From: Rhipicephalus microplus
Lineage: Eukaryota; Arthropoda; Arachnida; Ixodida; Ixodidae
Length of the DNA: 64,000 bases
Assembly (NCBI RefSeq): GCF_043290135.1
Contig: NC_134710.1
Coordinates: 11,361,321 to 11,425,320 of the forward strand
Direction of reading: 5' to 3'
The notes beneath the pieces were generated by a model that was not told the DNA's origin, did no database searches, and saw only the letters and a program-made list of their open reading frames with translations. Positions 54,937 to 64,000 of the stretch are shown here, piece by piece. A program made the translations under genes and the position numbers. The stretch's first letter is position 1. Each line of letters opens with the position of its first letter.

Positions 54937-55886
54937 GTGGGCTCGGTAGCTGTGCGAAAGCGCAGTCTACTAATCCGTTCGTCTTCACTATGCAGATACT
55001 CACTGTTCTCACGAGCTCGCTCCTGACGGCTTTCCTGCCTACCGGACAAATGCCGTATCCCGCCCCCAACACCTTTGTGAATGGCTCCCACAACTGGTGC
55101 CATCTCTCGACCGATCTTCACTTCATCGTACCGCCGCCAGATGTCTCGATCTACGTTCTAGCCTGGCCATTCTCGTCAAAGCAAACTTCAACGTCACCGG
55201 CTATAAAAGAGTGCCACCCGTCTTCGCCGCTCTGTGGGCTCGGTAGCTGTGCGAAAGCGCAGTCTACTAATCCGTTCGTCTTCACTATGCAGATACTCAC
55301 CGTTCTCACGAGCTCGCTCCTGACGGCTTTCCTGCCTACCGGACAAATGCCGTATCCCGCCCCCAACACCTTTGTGAATGGCTCCCACAACTGGTGCCAT
55401 CTCTCGACCGATCTTCACTTCATCGTACCGCCGCCAGATGTCTCGATCTACGTTCCAGCCTGGCCATTCTCGTCAAAGCAAACTTCAACGTCACCGGCTA
55501 TAAAAGAGTGCCACCCGTCTTCGCCGCTCTGTGGGCTCGGTAGCTGTGCGAAAGCGCAGTCTACTAATCCGTTCGTCTTCACTATGCAGATACTCACCGT
55601 TCTCACGAGCTCGCTCCTGACGGCTTTCCTGCCTACCGGACAAATGCCGTATCCCGCCCCCAACACCTTTGTGAATGGCTCCCACAACTGGTGCCATCTC
55701 TCGACCGATCTTCACTTCATCGTACCGCCGCCAGATGTCTCGATCTACGTTCCAGCCTGGCCATTCTCGTCAAAGCAAACTTCAACGTCACCGGCTATAA
55801 AAGAGTGCCACCCGTCTTCGCCGCTCTGTGGGCTCGGTAGCTGTGCGAAAGCGCAGTCTACTAATCCGTTCGTCTTCACTATGCAG
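54937..55886 (+). repeat. CR1-2 promoter monomers, 297-bp tandem array
   Basis: gctcggtagctgtgcgaaag recurs at 54941, 55238, 55535 and 55832, exactly 297 bp apart. There are three complete units and a 59-bp partial unit that ends at ATGCAG (55881-55886), where the body of the element begins. Units differ by only a few bases. Because 297 is divisible by 3, one frame stays open through all units, but this is probably incidental to a promoter role. Confidence 0.95.
55796..55886 (+). promoter_or_regulatory. CR1-2 TATA promoter nearest ORF1
   Basis: TATAAAA at 55796-55802, in CTATAAAAG context, lies 32 bp upstream of 55828, the base equivalent to the element's 5' end. Identical boxes are at 55202 and 55499. 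Transcription from here would give a 5' leader of about 53 bases before the ATG at 55881. The match between TATA distance and the element's real 5' end supports transcription starting at GTGGGC. Confidence 0.75.
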
Positions 55887-56741
55887 GTTGGTAACACCCA
55901 GGTTCTCTTTTGTAAAAAGTCAAGTAATTATTCTCTAGTACAGCTGCCGAGCCCGCAGTGCTGTGTTGCTATTGTTGTCGAATGTTTTCAAGTGCTGCGC
56001 TCATTACTGCTTTTGGGAGGGGATATTGAAACCAACCCGGGGCCTCCAGATACCATACATGCTGTACTCACCGAGCTGAAAAATCTTTCTGTAGCACAAA
56101 CCAAATTGATTGCGGAACTTCAAACTGTTAAAGATCATCTGCGATCAACTGACGCAGCACTGAATGATGTATGCAAGCGTCTGACTAATCAGGAAACGCA
56201 TTACTGTCAACTTTCAAGCATGCGCAGAGAGCTAGATGACACAAAAACCTTAACCACTGATATCACCCGGCATTATCATAACTTTCAATCCCGTGCAGAC
56301 GTTAGCGAAAACCATTCCCGCCGAAATAACCTAATATTTTATGGTATTCCTGATCCTAATCCCAAAGAATCCTTTGCCGATTCAGAGGCAACAGTTATTC
56401 GGTGTATCACTGAAAACCTTGAACTAGAAATACAGCCTTCACAAGTGGAACGCGCACACCGCCTTGGTCGCCATTCGCCTGACCGCGTCCGTCCTGTAAT
56501 TGTAAAATTTAGTTCGTTTAAGGTCAAACAGTCGATCTTGTCGGAAGGCAAGAAATTTAAAGACACTAACTACAGCGTTGGTGAGGACTTTTCCCCTGCC
56601 GTCCGACATGCACGAAGACACCTTGTCACTTTTGCCAGATCAAAATCTACAGCATTTAAATTAAGCTTCAAAACTTTGCTCATAGGTTCTAAACGCTACG
56701 TCTTTGATGAATCTTCCCAGGCAGTGAAGGAAGTAACCTAG
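55881..56741 (+). CDS. CR1-2 ORF1 protein: leader, 2A-like motif, coiled coil, RRM
   Basis: 286 codons from the ATG at 55881 (MQVGNTQVLF) to the TAG at 56739. Residues about 20-46 are hydrophobic. Residues 47-55 are GDIETNPGP, matching the 2A/StopGo consensus D-x-E-x-N-P-G-P, which causes the ribosome to skip a peptide bond before the last Pro. Residues about 56-133 form a coiled coil (VAQTKLIAELQTVKDHL). From about 147 an RRM-like domain begins, NNLIFYGIPDPNP, with ERAHRLG and RPVIVKFSSFKVKQ, followed by a basic C-terminal domain, as in L1/CR1-type RNA chaperones. The open frame extends upstream through the monomers to 54888, but the ATG at the monomer-body boundary has a conserved counterpart in CR1-1 and is the better start. 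Released leader and RNA-binding protein would be separate products. Confidence 0.85.
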   Translation: MQVGNTQVLFCKKSSNYSLVQLPSPQCCVAIVVECFQVLRSLLLLGGDIETNPGPPDTIHAVLTELKNLSVAQTKLIAELQTVKDHLRSTDAALNDVCKRLTNQETHYCQLSSMRRELDDTKTLTTDITRHYHNFQSRADVSENHSRRNNLIFYGIPDPNPKESFADSEATVIRCITENLELEIQPSQVERAHRLGRHSPDRVRPVIVKFSSFKVKQSILSEGKKFKDTNYSVGEDFSPAVRHARRHLVTFARSKSTAFKLSFKTLLIGSKRYVFDESSQAVKEVT

Positions 56742-56747
56742 CAATCA
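56739..56747 (+). promoter_or_regulatory. Putative UAG readthrough signal between ORF1 and ORF2
   Basis: TAG CAA TCA directly matches UAG-CARYYA, the context known to give efficient stop-codon readthrough in tobamovirus-type genes. ORF1 and ORF2 are in the same frame, with no stop from 56742 to the end of ORF2. The first in-frame ATG after the TAG is at 56994, beyond the endonuclease catalytic Glu (56904-56906). Readthrough would yield an ORF1-ORF2 fusion at low level. This is an inference from sequence context. Confidence 0.6.
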
Positions 56748-59588
56748 CTGCATCGTCCGTTATCATCAACTAATCCGCAACCAACGCAGCAAACTACCGT
56801 GTCTCTTTCCGTAATCTTCACCAACATTCGCAGTTTCATTTCGAAACGCGAAATCGTCTCTAATCTTGTTTCATCATCCAGTAGTAACTTGCTTTTATTA
56901 ACAGAAACATGGCTTAATCGTGACGTAAGCGATCAGGAAGTTCTAGCTGACTTACCTAATTTTCAGATCTTCCGTAAGGACCGGGACGGCAGAATGGGAG
57001 GAGGGGTGCTCATTGCTGTTAGCCAGGACCTACCCGCAACTTTTGTGAATATTTCGTCAGACTTGGAAATAATATGGATAAAACACCAAGCTGTACCGCA
57101 ATCAGTTTTAATTGGCGTGTGCTACAGGCCCCCACATAGGAATCCTGACTTTTCCGGCAAGCTTAATTCGGTGCTAAATGAACTTTCAACAAAGTACCCT
57201 AATGCCCATATTATCTTGTTTGGCGACTTTAATTTCCCGAATATTGACTGGCCTAATCTAACTGTTAACGGAGGGCTACAGAGTGAGGCGAGTGAATTTG
57301 TTAATGTATGTCTAAATTTCAACCTAGCTCAAGTTGTCACCAAACCAACCCGCGTTACCCAAGACTGTGAAAACATATTAGACCTAATACTAACCAGTAT
57401 TCCTGATAGTGTAACATCTATTTCCTACTTGTCAGAAATAAGCGACCATAAAGTAATTCAAGCCGACATTTTAATCACTCCTCCAAAACAACGAACCACC
57501 AAAAAAACCATACGACTATATGATAAAGGAAACTACACTGCTATAAATGATGAATTAAACTGTTTTCTTCCAATATTCAAAGATAATTTTCTTTATCGCA
57601 CGGTGCATGATAACTGGAAGTTATTTAAGGATAAATGTGATACACTGGTCGAAAAATTCATCCCTAAGCTCAGTTTCCGTGCCTGTTCCCAAAAACCATG
57701 GTTTACTAAAACGCTCAAAAAATTAGAAAATAAGAAAAAACACCTTTTTCGTTCCGCCAAGCAACAGAATATCGAAAACGCATGGTTAAAATATTATGCT
57801 GCTGAAAAAGCTTACCTCACGGCAATACGAAACGCTAAGCATTCTTTTTTTCACTCTCATTTACCGAAATTGCTTGCTAGTAACCCTAGGAAATTTTGGC
57901 AGGTCATAAATCCCAACCACTCGTGCACTATCGCTCTCACTAATGAAGCAGGTGACGTGGCCACTGACTCGGAATGTGCCGACCTGTTTAATAGAGCTTT
58001 CTCATCGGTTTTTAGCACAGAAACTGACATTCCACCCCCACCACAGCCTACCGTAGTCAGTACTTCCATGCCGCCCATTCTTTTTGTTGAACCAGGAGTT
58101 TTGGCAATCATTGATAAACTTAAATTATCTTCATCATCAGGTATCGACAACATAAATTCAAAATTTCTAAAGAACACTCAACAGATCTGTGCAAAATTTT
58201 TGTGTCTACTTTACTCGCAGTCTCTTTCCACGGGTGAGCTTCCTAGTGATTGGAAACATGGAAATATCACCCCAGTATTCAAATCGGGTATTAGAGAGTC
58301 ACCCCTCAATTACCGACCAATTTCATTAACTAGCATTCCATGCAAAATCATCGAACATGTCATATACACCCGGATTATGGACTTCCTAGACTCAAATAAC
58401 TTTTTCAATTCCGCGCAGCATGGCTTTCGTAAAGGTTTGTCGTGCGAGACGCAACTGGCTATGTTTTCGCACGACTTGCATATTAACTTGGATTCTAACG
58501 TACAGACTGATGCCATATTCCTGGACTTTGCGAAGGCATTCGATAAAGTACCACATAAACGCCTTCTGTTGAAACTTTCCCGCTTAAACTTACACCCCGA
58601 CGTCCTAAAGTGGATCCGTGAATTTTTAAGAAACCGCACTCAAGCTGTCTCTGTTAACAATGCTACCTCTACTTCACTTCCGGTAACATCTGGTGTCCCG
58701 CAGGGGTCGGTTCTGGGCCCGATTTTATTCCTGATATTTATTAACGATCTTCCATCTCATGTATCCTGTAAAATCCGAATGTTTGCCGATGATTGTATTA
58801 TTTACCACACTGTTTGTAACGCTTCTGATCAATTAGCTCTACAGAGTGATCTTAACAATGTAAAACAATGGTGCGATGATTGGCTAATGGAACTTAACCC
58901 TCACAAATGCAAAGCCTTATCCTTCACCCGCCGGCGTTCTCCACTTGTTTTTCCATATTCCATCAGTAATATTCCAGTTGAAACTGTTGATTCCTTTAAA
59001 TATCTGGGGGTCACACTCTGCAACGATCTTTCATGGGGTTTGCATATCACGAAAGTCATATCATCGGCAAACAAAACATTGGGATTCTTGCGACGTCATC
59101 TACGTAACGCACCTAGAAATGTAAAATTATTAGCTTACAAAAGCCTTGTTAGAACTAAACTTGAATATGCTTCCCCAATCTGGAGCCCGCATCAGGCCTA
59201 TCTTGAAGACGCCCTTGAGTGTATTCAAAACCGTGCCGCTAGGTTTATCAATAATTCTTACTCCAGTGACGTCAGCGTATCTTCACTTAAGGCAGAACTT
59301 CAACTGCCCCTCCTTTCCCTCCGCCGCCGTATCGCCAGTCTTTCGTTATTTCATAAGTTTTTTCACAGCTCGATGCGCATGCCACCTTATTTTGTTCCCC
59401 CAGCGTACATCTCTCAACGAACTAATCATCCACTTCAAGTCGGACGCCCACGTGCACGCACCGTTACTTTTTCAACATCATTTTTTCCTCGCACGGCAGT
59501 TGCCTGGAATGGCCTTTCAGGCGACATTCCTGCCATTACTTGTACTTCTACCTTCACAACCAGTATCACTAATCATCTTTCACTTTAG
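56742..59588 (+). CDS. CR1-2 ORF2 protein: AP endonuclease + reverse transcriptase
   Basis: About 948 uninterrupted codons after the ORF1 TAG. Endonuclease: [18 protein letters not shown] (Glu at 56904), [32 protein letters not shown] (Asp at 57225, Asn) and ISDHKVIQ (Asp-His at 57444). Reverse transcriptase: [47 protein letters not shown] (Asp), [19 protein letters not shown] and FADDCIIYH (FADD from 58782), then a thumb with [12 protein letters not shown] and EYASPIWSP. No RNase H. It nicks DNA and copies element RNA at the nick. There is no ATG before 56994, so translation probably depends on readthrough or a non-AUG start. Confidence 0.92.
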   Translation, partial: QSLHRPLSSTNPQPTQQTTVSLSVIFTNIRSFISKREIVSNLVSSSSSNLLLLTETWLNRDVSDQEVLADLPNFQIFRKDRDGRMGGGVLIAVSQDLPATFVNISSDLEIIWIKHQAVPQSVLIGVCYRPPHRNPDFSGKLNSVLNELSTKYPNAHIILFGDFNFPNIDWPNLTVNGGLQSEASEFVNVCLNFNLAQVVTKPTRVTQDCENILDLILTSIPDSVTSISYLSEISDHKVIQADILITPPKQRTTKKTIRLYDKGNYTAINDELNCFLPIFKDNFLYRTVHDNWKLFKDKCDTLVEKFIPKLSFRACSQKPWFTKTLKKLENKKKHLFRSAKQQNIENAWLKYYAAEKAYLTAIRNAKHSFFHSHLPKLLASNPRKFWQVINPNHSCTIALTNEAGDVATDSECADLFNRAFSSVFSTETDIPPPPQPTVVSTSMPPILFVEPGVLAIIDKLKLSSSSGIDNINSKFLKNTQQICAKFLCLLYSQSLSTGELPSDWKHGNITPVFKSGIRESPLNYRPISLTSIPCKIIEHVIYTRIMDFLDSNNFFNSAQHGFRKGLSCETQLAMFSHDLHINLDSNVQTDAIFLDFAKAFDKVPHKRLLLKLSRLNLHPDVLKWIREFLRNRTQAVSVNNATSTSLPVTSGVPQGSVLGPILFLIFINDLPSHVSCKIRMFADDCIIYHTVCNASDQLALQSDLNNVKQWCDDWLMELNPHKCKALSFTRRRSPLVFPYSISNIPVETVDSFKYLGVTLCNDLSWGLHITKVISSANKTLGFLRRHLRNAPRNVKLLAYKSLVRTKLEYASPIWSPHQAYLEDALECIQNRAARFINNSYSSDVSVSSLKAELQLPLLSLRRRIASLSLFHKFFHSSMRMPPYFVPPAYISQRTNHPLQVGRPRARTVTFSTSFFPRTAVAWNGLSGDIPAITCTSTFTTSITNHLSL

Positions 59589-59639
59589 GACAAACGATTG
59601 TTTTCTGCTCAATTTTTATGTACCCACCCCTTATGTAAT

Positions 59640-59692
59640 GCCCCGCAAGGGGTCTTGAAGGAAATAAAATGAAATGAAAATGAAATGAAATG
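59640..59692 (+). terminator. CR1-2 3' hairpin and GAAAT repeat tail
   Basis: GCCCC-GCAA-GGGGT (59640-59653) is a short stem with a GNRA-type GCAA loop, followed by an AATAAA-like GAAATAAAATG and repeated GAAAT units to 59692. CR1-1 ends in a similar hairpin plus repeat. Such 3' structures are recognised by the element's own RT. Confidence 0.7.
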
Positions 59693-60572
59693 TAGGTCTA
59701 CGTGTTACGATTCATTCCACAAAGGCCCTTCTGAAGTACTTGACCGAAACCGTCGGCTACAAGTACCTGATGACGTCGCATCTGAGCCAGGACTGCCTTG
59801 AACGCTCATTTGGGATAGTGCGGCAGGCAAGCGGTGCAAATGATCACCCGACCCCTGCTCAATTCATCGTTATCATCAGGTATACTTTTGTATATTTGAT
59901 TGTAAATTTGACTGTTTTGACTGAATTTCTTCCTATAATTTCGACACTTACAGGTGCTTGAGCTTTTACAGCCTTGCGAAGAGCCCTAGAGGTGGAAGCC
60001 TGTCTCCGGGACTTCTGGATTCCCTTCTTTCTGCGGAAGAGGCACTGGTGGAAAATGAAAAGCACGATGATGTAGTCACCATGGATGCTGTTGAAGTTGC
60101 TGTGGACCATGCAGACTATGTGGAAAAAAGAAGCGACCCTCGCTTGGTGTACTACATTGCTGGATACGTGGCCAGGAAGCGCATCCTGTCGACTAATTGT
60201 ACAGCAAGCAGGGATGCCTGCCTTGTGCCGAAGGACAGTGTTTCAGGAGAAGTACCAGCAGATGCCTCCAAGGAATGGGACTTGGGTGGGCTTCTGTACC
60301 CGGCGGTGTCACTCTATCATTTGATCGAATGTCTTGAAAGCAGGCTAACTCGCGAGTTTAGCAGAACGAACCTACATTCCAAAGCTGCTTTGAGCATACT
60401 TGGCAAAGTGAGCACAAATGTGCCACAAATTGGTTGCGTCGATCACTGTCAGGAGCTCACAAGGTCAGTGGTCAGGTTTTTCAGCCTTACCAGGATCCAT
60501 TTTCTCTTGAGGGGCCTCAACCAAGAAATGAATGACAAAAAAGTAAAAAGAATAAAGCCTTGCGTGATGTGA
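59693..60572 (+). pseudogene. P-element/THAP9-type transposase, 3' part
   Basis: The frame resumes right after CR1-2: GLRVTIHSTKALLKYLTE, YLMTSHLSQDCLERSFG and GANDHPTPAQF, the conserved C-terminal block of P/THAP9 transposases. A donor (ATCAG|GTATAC, about 59879) and an acceptor ending TTACAG (59953) join the last exon, 59954-60572. That exon contains DPRLVYYIAGYVARKRI and ends at a TGA. It carries a Cys-bearing C-terminal segment (NCTASRDACLVP). With the 5' part this forms one gene of at least eight exons. Confidence 0.88.
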
Positions 60573-61094
60573 GACAAGCCGTGGAAATGATCAACTGCAT
60601 TCTGTTGTACACAGTAAAGTTTATCTAGTAACATGTAGCATTTATTTGGTTTATGAATTGAGCCTGAAAAGACTACCCAACGTTGTATTACCATACATGC
60701 CATGGCTTAATCCTGATTTGGTTGGCCTAAATCAAGTTATCTGCTTTCGCACGTAATGAGGCGCACGAATAAAATGATCAGAGCGCACTGGAGCATAACT
60801 AAGCCCCGCTCTCCCAGTATTAGTGCTTCAATATCGCTTTCCAAGAGGCCTGCTTACTTTCGGCCGGAACAAAACTGCTCTGTACCCGTATTTCAAAACC
60901 GCATGATAACGATAGCGCAATACAAGCTGAGCGCTGACTAAGGAACTGCATTGTCAGCTAAAGTTTTATATAGTTTGGTGACGCATTTCCACTGAACCGT
61001 TCTCCCTGCCGAGAACGGAGAACGGCTACGTTCCCTGACGGCGCCCCCGACGACAGCGCCGCTCTACGGCATTCACGCGAACGACAGCCAACTT
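60573..61094. other. 3' flank of the transposase gene, otherwise unassigned
   Basis: No domain-bearing frame. The 3' end of the P-type element should lie in this stretch, but I cannot identify its terminal inverted repeat. GAGAACGGAGAACGG near 61012 is a small tandem repeat. Confidence 0.35.
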
Positions 61095-61315
61095 TTGCCG
61101 CCCGGTCATCACACCTCCCCTTCAAGCCACCCTATCATAGTAGCTAACACAGGCACACTGACACAACAGCAGCAACAACACCAAAGCCCTGTTGCACAAT
61201 TACCACTCCTAGTTAGAGGCGAGGGACCTAACAACAATACTAGCTTAGATCAACGACCCCCAGCGGGAGGCCCAATCAGAATACACGGACCACGTGCAGA
61301 AACTCCTAAGCATTC

Positions 61316-61813
61316 ATGATGGCCAGCGACCAAATTTTGATCTGGCAATGGAACTGCAGAGGGTTCCGAGCTAAAAGACGTGATCTCGAATATAGGATCC
61401 ATCGTTCTACATTCAAACCTGATGTTATTGCGCCACAGAAAACTGGCGTAAACGCCAAACTTGTTGGCTACACAACCTTCAACACGACAGTGGCGGAAGG
61501 CTTTAATTCCTCCACGGCACTCATGATACATAGAAACCTCACCGCTAAAGCGATAGATCTCGCAATCGAGGGTATAGCCTACAACTTTGTAGAAATCCTC
61601 CCCAAGAAGAAAACTTACCCCACCCTGTACATCCTAAACGCATGTCATCCACCAAAGAACAGAGGCATCGTCGCCTCTAAGCTTATTGTAAAGGCACAGA
61701 AACATGCCAGAAGATCACCTCTAATCATAGTAGGTGACTTCAATGCTCACCATCCGGCATGGGGCTATAAGTCTTGTGACAAGAAGGAGCCAGCCAATGG
61801 ACAACCTCACTAG
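61316..61813 (+). pseudogene. LINE B ORF2 endonuclease, catalytic Glu replaced
   Basis: The ATG at 61316 overlaps the ORF1 stop by 4 bases (ATGA). Frame: MMASDQILIWQWNCRGFR, then VIAPQKTGVN, where the usual L-Q-E-T has Lys in place of the catalytic Glu (aaa for an expected gaa), then LIIVGDFNAHHPAWGY (Asp, Asn). A frameshift near 61788 leads to the 61858 frame, which carries SPDLTFIKN and GSDHYIIAT. The Glu-to-Lys change predicts loss of nicking even if the frame were intact. Confidence 0.85.
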
Positions 61814-61857
61814 AGCTGGGCTTAACCCTCCTCACAGACCCCGAGCGCCCCACCCGA

Positions 61858-63348
61858 GTGGGCAACAGCATCTGTCAAAACACATCACCTGATCTAACAT
61901 TCATCAAAAACATAGAATTCGTCAAATGGGAAAACACAGAAACTAATGCAGGCAGCGATCATTACATCATAGCCACCACATTCCCACTCAGTAAAATAAA
62001 GAAAGGGAAATTCAGAGTGAAACATACTAATTGGGATATTTTCAGATACATTAAAAATGAGAGAGAACCCACAGAACTCACAAACGTGGAAGAATGGACA
62101 TCCACTCTAATCCAAGACGCAAACAGGGCCACCACTGAAGCCGAGATTGAGGAGGATCACCCGGCCCCTGACTCACGGCTTATACACCTGTGGGAGGCTA
62201 GGGACAGTATTCAGAAGAGATGGATGTCACAAAAACACAACAGAACCTTACGAAAGAAGATAGCTCAAATCGACAAAGAATTAGAGAATTATGCACAAGC
62301 GTTGAGTCGAGAACACTGGCACCAAATGTGTGACCGGCTCAATGGCCAATTAGCTAACACAAACTCCTGGTTTCTACACAAACATCTGATAGATTCCGAA
62401 CAAACGAAATCTAACGCAAGTACGAACCTGCAGAAACTAATCCATTCCTATCCTGGGGAGGAGAATGACCTAATAGGGGAACTGCAAAGCAAATACTTCA
62501 ACACCAACACGGACATGCCCACACCGGCTAAATATGAAGGAGAAATCAATCCAGCTTTAGATAGCGACATAGACAAACCTGAAGTTAGAGCAGTTCTTAA
62601 CCAGATAAAAACCACTGCCGCAGCGGGGGAAGACAGAATAACCAACAAAATGCTCCGAAATTTAGATGACCACTCAATCAGCCAGATCACTAAACTACTC
62701 AACACTTACTGGGCTGATGGAAAAGTTCCGCCTAGCTGGAAACATGCTACCGTCATTTTTATTCCGAAACCGGGCAAGAAGTTGGAACTGGGAAACCTTC
62801 GACCGATTTCTCTCACCTCCTGCTTAGGCAAGGTCATGGAGCATATCATATTAATCCGACTCAACAATTACAATGAAAAAGAGCATCTGCTACCTGACAC
62901 CCTAATCGACTTCAGAGAGTGTCTATCAACACAAGGTATTATGCTTCAACTGCAACAAGACATCCTTGACCCAGGCCCAGTACGAGCCACTCGGACCATA
63001 ATGGGCCTGGACGTCAGCAAAGCTTTTGACAATGTCGCGCATCAGGCCTTCTTAAACGGCTTATCCCAATTGAACGTAGGCGAAAGAACGTTTGTCTACA
63101 TTTCGGACTTTCTCAGAGAAAGAACGGCCACCATCCAACTGGGTGAAGTGCGCGGTCAAAAGTTTAGGCTAGGCACAAGAGGAACCCCGCAAGGTGCCGT
63201 CCTCTCGCCCCTACTCTTCAATATCACCATGATGAACTTACCACAACAGCTAAACAGGATACCACATATCAAACATGCCTTATACGGGGACGATGTTACA
63301 ATCTGGACGAACAGTGGCTCGGACGGCGCGATAAATGACGCGTTATAG
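61858..63348 (+). pseudogene. LINE B ORF2 reverse transcriptase
   Basis: 496 open codons: end of the endonuclease, helical linker (LRKKIAQIDKELENYAQALS), then RT with LRPISLTSCLGKVMEHI, LIDFRECLSTQGIML (the usual GFR is DFR), GLDVSKAFDNVAHQ (Asp), GTPQGAVLSPLLFNITM and catalytic YGDD (HALYGDDVTIWT). YGDD is a functional variant in some RTs, but other LINEs here use YADD, so it may be a mutation. A TAG at 63346 ends the frame. Confidence 0.85.
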
Positions 63349-63997
63349 GAGGCAGCCAACGTTGTGCAAGAGTATGTTAGACACAACGGGTTAACATGCT
63401 CCCCCTCGAAATCCGAACTCCTAATCATTAGAAGTAAAGCTAAAAAGACGCCAGGCACGGACGGATGCCCAACAACAAGCACCGCTAAAAATTATGTTGG
63501 AAAGCGGCCCGATTCCTCCGGTTCTGACCATTAGAGTGCTGGGTATGCTCATTCAACATAACACGCAAAATACCCTGGCCCTCACAAAATTGCAGAACAC
63601 CGCCAAACAAATTGGTGAACTGCTCAGGAGAGTGGCCAACAGACATAGAGGCATGAAGGAGATGGACTTGTGTAGGCTCATTCAGGCCTTCCTAATCAAC
63701 CGCATAGTCTACTCTTTCCTCTATTATCATCTCAGGAAATCAAACAAGGATAAAATTGAAGCTATAATTCGACAGGCGCATAAATGGGCCCTAGGTTTGC
63801 CTGTTTACACCAGCACTGAGAAGCTCCTACAACTTGGAATGCATAACACCCTAGAGGAGCTGATCGAAGCACACAAAACAGCACAAATGACACGGCTTTC
63901 AGACATGATGACGGGACTACATATCCTGCATAAACTGAAAATTCAGCCCATACACACCACGGGAGGCAGAGCACCACTCCAATCGTCCCTGAATTGA
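63349..63997 (+). pseudogene. LINE B RT thumb and linker
   Basis: After the TAG the same frame continues briefly (EAANVVQEYVRHNGLTCSPS), then shifts to 63494-63997: TIRVLGMLIQHNTQNTLAL, RRVANRHRGMKEMDL, VYSFLYYHLRKS and TSTEKLLQLGMHNTLEEL, the conserved thumb and connection before RNase H. It ends close to the window edge. Confidence 0.78.
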
Positions 63998-64000
63998 GTA

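Larger units (their letters stand above)
54937..59692 (+). mobile_element. CR1-like LINE (CR1-2), near-intact full-length copy
   Basis: Full-length plus-strand element inserted in a P-type transposase exon (between the codons for STSVG and LRVTI). Order: three 297-bp promoter monomers and a partial one, ORF1 with a 2A-like motif, an in-frame UAG, ORF2 (EN-RT), a 3' hairpin with a GCAA loop, and a GAAAT-type repeat tail. No frameshift or premature stop is seen in either ORF. The target-site duplication is at most about 2-3 bp, or absent. The target GTGGG resembles the element's own first bases, so the exact left border is ambiguous by up to 5 bp. It is the best candidate for a recently active element in the window. 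Confidence 0.92.
61095..63997 (+). mobile_element. I-type LINE B, running to the window end
   Basis: Plus-strand LINE with the tail of an ORF1 (61095-61319, Gln- and Pro-rich, no knuckles visible, so 5' truncated), then ORF2 endonuclease and RT. LINE B sequence at the window end (LKIQPIHTTGGRAPLQ) is the same as at 47890, after which the two diverge at about 63975. The RNase H and 3' end are therefore missing here. Confidence 0.8.

Noticed and set aside
54888..55880. A 331-codon open frame running through the 297-bp repeats, fused upstream of ORF1
   Set aside because: The frame is open because the unit length is a multiple of 3. The units behave as promoters with TATA boxes, and each differs little. 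The conserved ATG at 55881 with the MQV leader is the better start.
56339..56566. Antisense frames within CR1-2 ORF1 and ORF2 (for example 56339, 57122, 57857, 58310)
   Set aside because: Shadows of intact sense coding regions with no independent motifs.
1..64000. CRISPR arrays, bacterial operons, Shine-Dalgarno sites
   Set aside because: The direct repeats found are promoter monomers or duplications with no spacer pattern, and all gene content is eukaryotic TE. No prokaryotic signals are expected or seen.

Overview
The window looks like eukaryotic, animal nuclear DNA, and most likely an ixodid (hard) tick genome. The evidence is a tRNA-derived SINE of the type abundant in hard ticks, many tick-style I-clade and CR1-like LINEs, a THAP9/P-element transposase with short phase-consistent introns, and a piggyBac at TTAA. 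There are no operons, CRISPR arrays or rRNA genes. Almost everything recognisable is a transposable element. Host coding sequence is limited to one unproven exon-like segment (39944-40342). Ages and identities are judged by eye, and species is inference.

Layout. 1-9.2 kb holds three pieces of one LINE family whose ORF1 carries an SGNH-esterase-like domain: a minus-strand 3' fragment (1230-1992), a long plus-strand copy (4328-8000) and an inverted 5' fragment (8074-9150). Degenerate THAP-domain genes lie at 2309 and 9576. 10.3-27.7 kb is a ~4.9 kb direct segmental duplication (10278-15176 and 17472-24902) containing the first half of an RNase-H-bearing I-type LINE. Copy 2 continues into the LINE 3' end at 27686 and is interrupted by a full SINE, a SINE fragment and a piggyBac element. 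Copy 1 supplies the empty sites for the last two. 29.7-35.3 kb is a decayed CR1-like LINE (CR1-1) with a tandem promoter array. 36.0-38.6 kb is a minus-strand chimeric LINE, flanked by an array of hairpins with compensating stems. 41.9-51.5 kb is a mosaic of I-type LINE pieces (called A, B and C here).

52.0-60.6 kb is a P-element/THAP9-type transposase gene cut inside an exon by a nearly intact CR1-like LINE (CR1-2, 54937-59692). 61.1-64.0 kb is another I-type LINE (B), running to the window end.

The most notable system is CR1-2. It has 297-bp tandem monomers, each with a TATA box about 32 bp upstream of the position matching the element 5' end. A short 5' leader is followed by an ORF1 whose first ~55 residues end in a 2A-like GDIETNPGP. 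ORF1 stops at UAG in the same frame as ORF2, in a UAG-CAA-UCA context matching the known UAG-CARYYA readthrough signal. ORF2 has no AUG before its endonuclease catalytic glutamate. This suggests ORF2 is made by stop-codon readthrough. CR1-1, a diverged relative, keeps the same layout: 279-bp TATA monomers, a decayed 2A and an in-frame UAG with no AUG.
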